NCBI RefSeq assembly: GCF_014799995.1
Contig: NZ_JAAVGY010000020.1
Span: forward strand, 1-13,719
Direction: 5' to 3'
Length of the DNA: 13,719 bases
Source of the DNA: Helicobacter sp.
GTDB lineage: Bacteria; Campylobacterota; Campylobacteria; Campylobacterales; Helicobacteraceae
Both the position numbers and the translations under genes were made by a program. Of the stretch, positions 13,593 through 13,719 are shown in pieces (the first letter of the stretch is position 1; each line of letters opens with the position of its first letter). The notes beneath the pieces are model-generated. The model was not told the origin of the DNA. It searched no databases and saw only the letters and a list, made by a program, of their open reading frames with translations.

Positions 13593-13695
13593 AAATGAAA
13601 GAATCTCGCCTTTAGTTTTAAAGATTCCATTGTAAAAGTTTTTGTATTCAGTATTATAGATTGCCACGAAAACCTAAAGGTTTTCTCGCAATGAC
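13593..13695. repeat. Palindromic repeat body and right end, stem GAAAACC/GGTTTTC
   Basis: The body contains AAAGAATCTCGCCTTT (13599-13614), the exact inverse of the body core at 36-51, and TTTAAAGATTCCATTG. The end 13653-13695 is ATTATAGATTGCCAC, a 7-bp perfect stem with a TAAA loop, then TCGCAATGAC. With 13557-13592 it makes a 139-bp element, similar in size to 10927-11064. Confidence 0.82.
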
Positions 13696-13719
13696 AAAGT
13701 GGAATATTTGCGTGTTATT

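Overview
The window looks like chromosomal DNA from a Helicobacter-type campylobacterote. It is moderately AT-rich, and its RpoN, DnaX, LptB, TsaE and DmpI proteins read as the Helicobacter versions. The order dnaX-tsaE-lptB-rpoN matches my memory of H. pylori HP0717-HP0714. The abundant 'GTCATTGCGAG...GCAATC(C/T)ATAAT' dispersed repeats and the UDP-glucuronate 4-epimerase point to an enterohepatic-type Helicobacter rather than H. pylori. Genus-level placement is inference.

Layout. (1) 1-278 is a cluster of palindromic repeats. (2) 279-4930, minus strand: a tightly packed operon dnaX, tsaE, lptB, rpoN (10-nt gap, then 13-nt and 4-nt overlaps), followed 72 nt later by a small secreted DUF1104-type protein with its own promoter-like region and phased direct repeats. 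(3) 5087-6766, plus strand, divergent from dnaX: an orphan protein joining an HsdM-like methyltransferase to an HsdS-like half subunit, with a degenerate catalytic motif. (4) 6767-6996: repeats between convergent gene ends. (5) 6997-10713, minus strand: polA, a DmpI-type tautomerase and a TerC-family membrane protein. (6) 10714-11164: the divergent intergenic region, with two nearly complete copies of the repeat element and promoters. (7) 11165-13337, plus strand: a class V aminotransferase and a UDP-glucuronate 4-epimerase, 4 nt apart. (8) 13338-13719: an unexplained non-coding stretch and a further cluster of repeats.

Function. The central genes are housekeeping: replication and repair (DnaX, PolA), tRNA t6A modification (TsaE), LPS export (LptB), flagellar gene control (RpoN) and probable metal export (TerC). 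The aminotransferase/epimerase pair suggests serine/glycine-type metabolism next to surface-sugar synthesis.

The most interesting items are the dispersed hairpin family and the orphan HsdM/HsdS-like protein. In the repeats, conserved flanks enclose a stem whose sequence changes between copies while its pairing is kept, including a G-T wobble. No CRISPR array, rRNA, recognisable tRNA, insertion sequence or prophage gene was seen.
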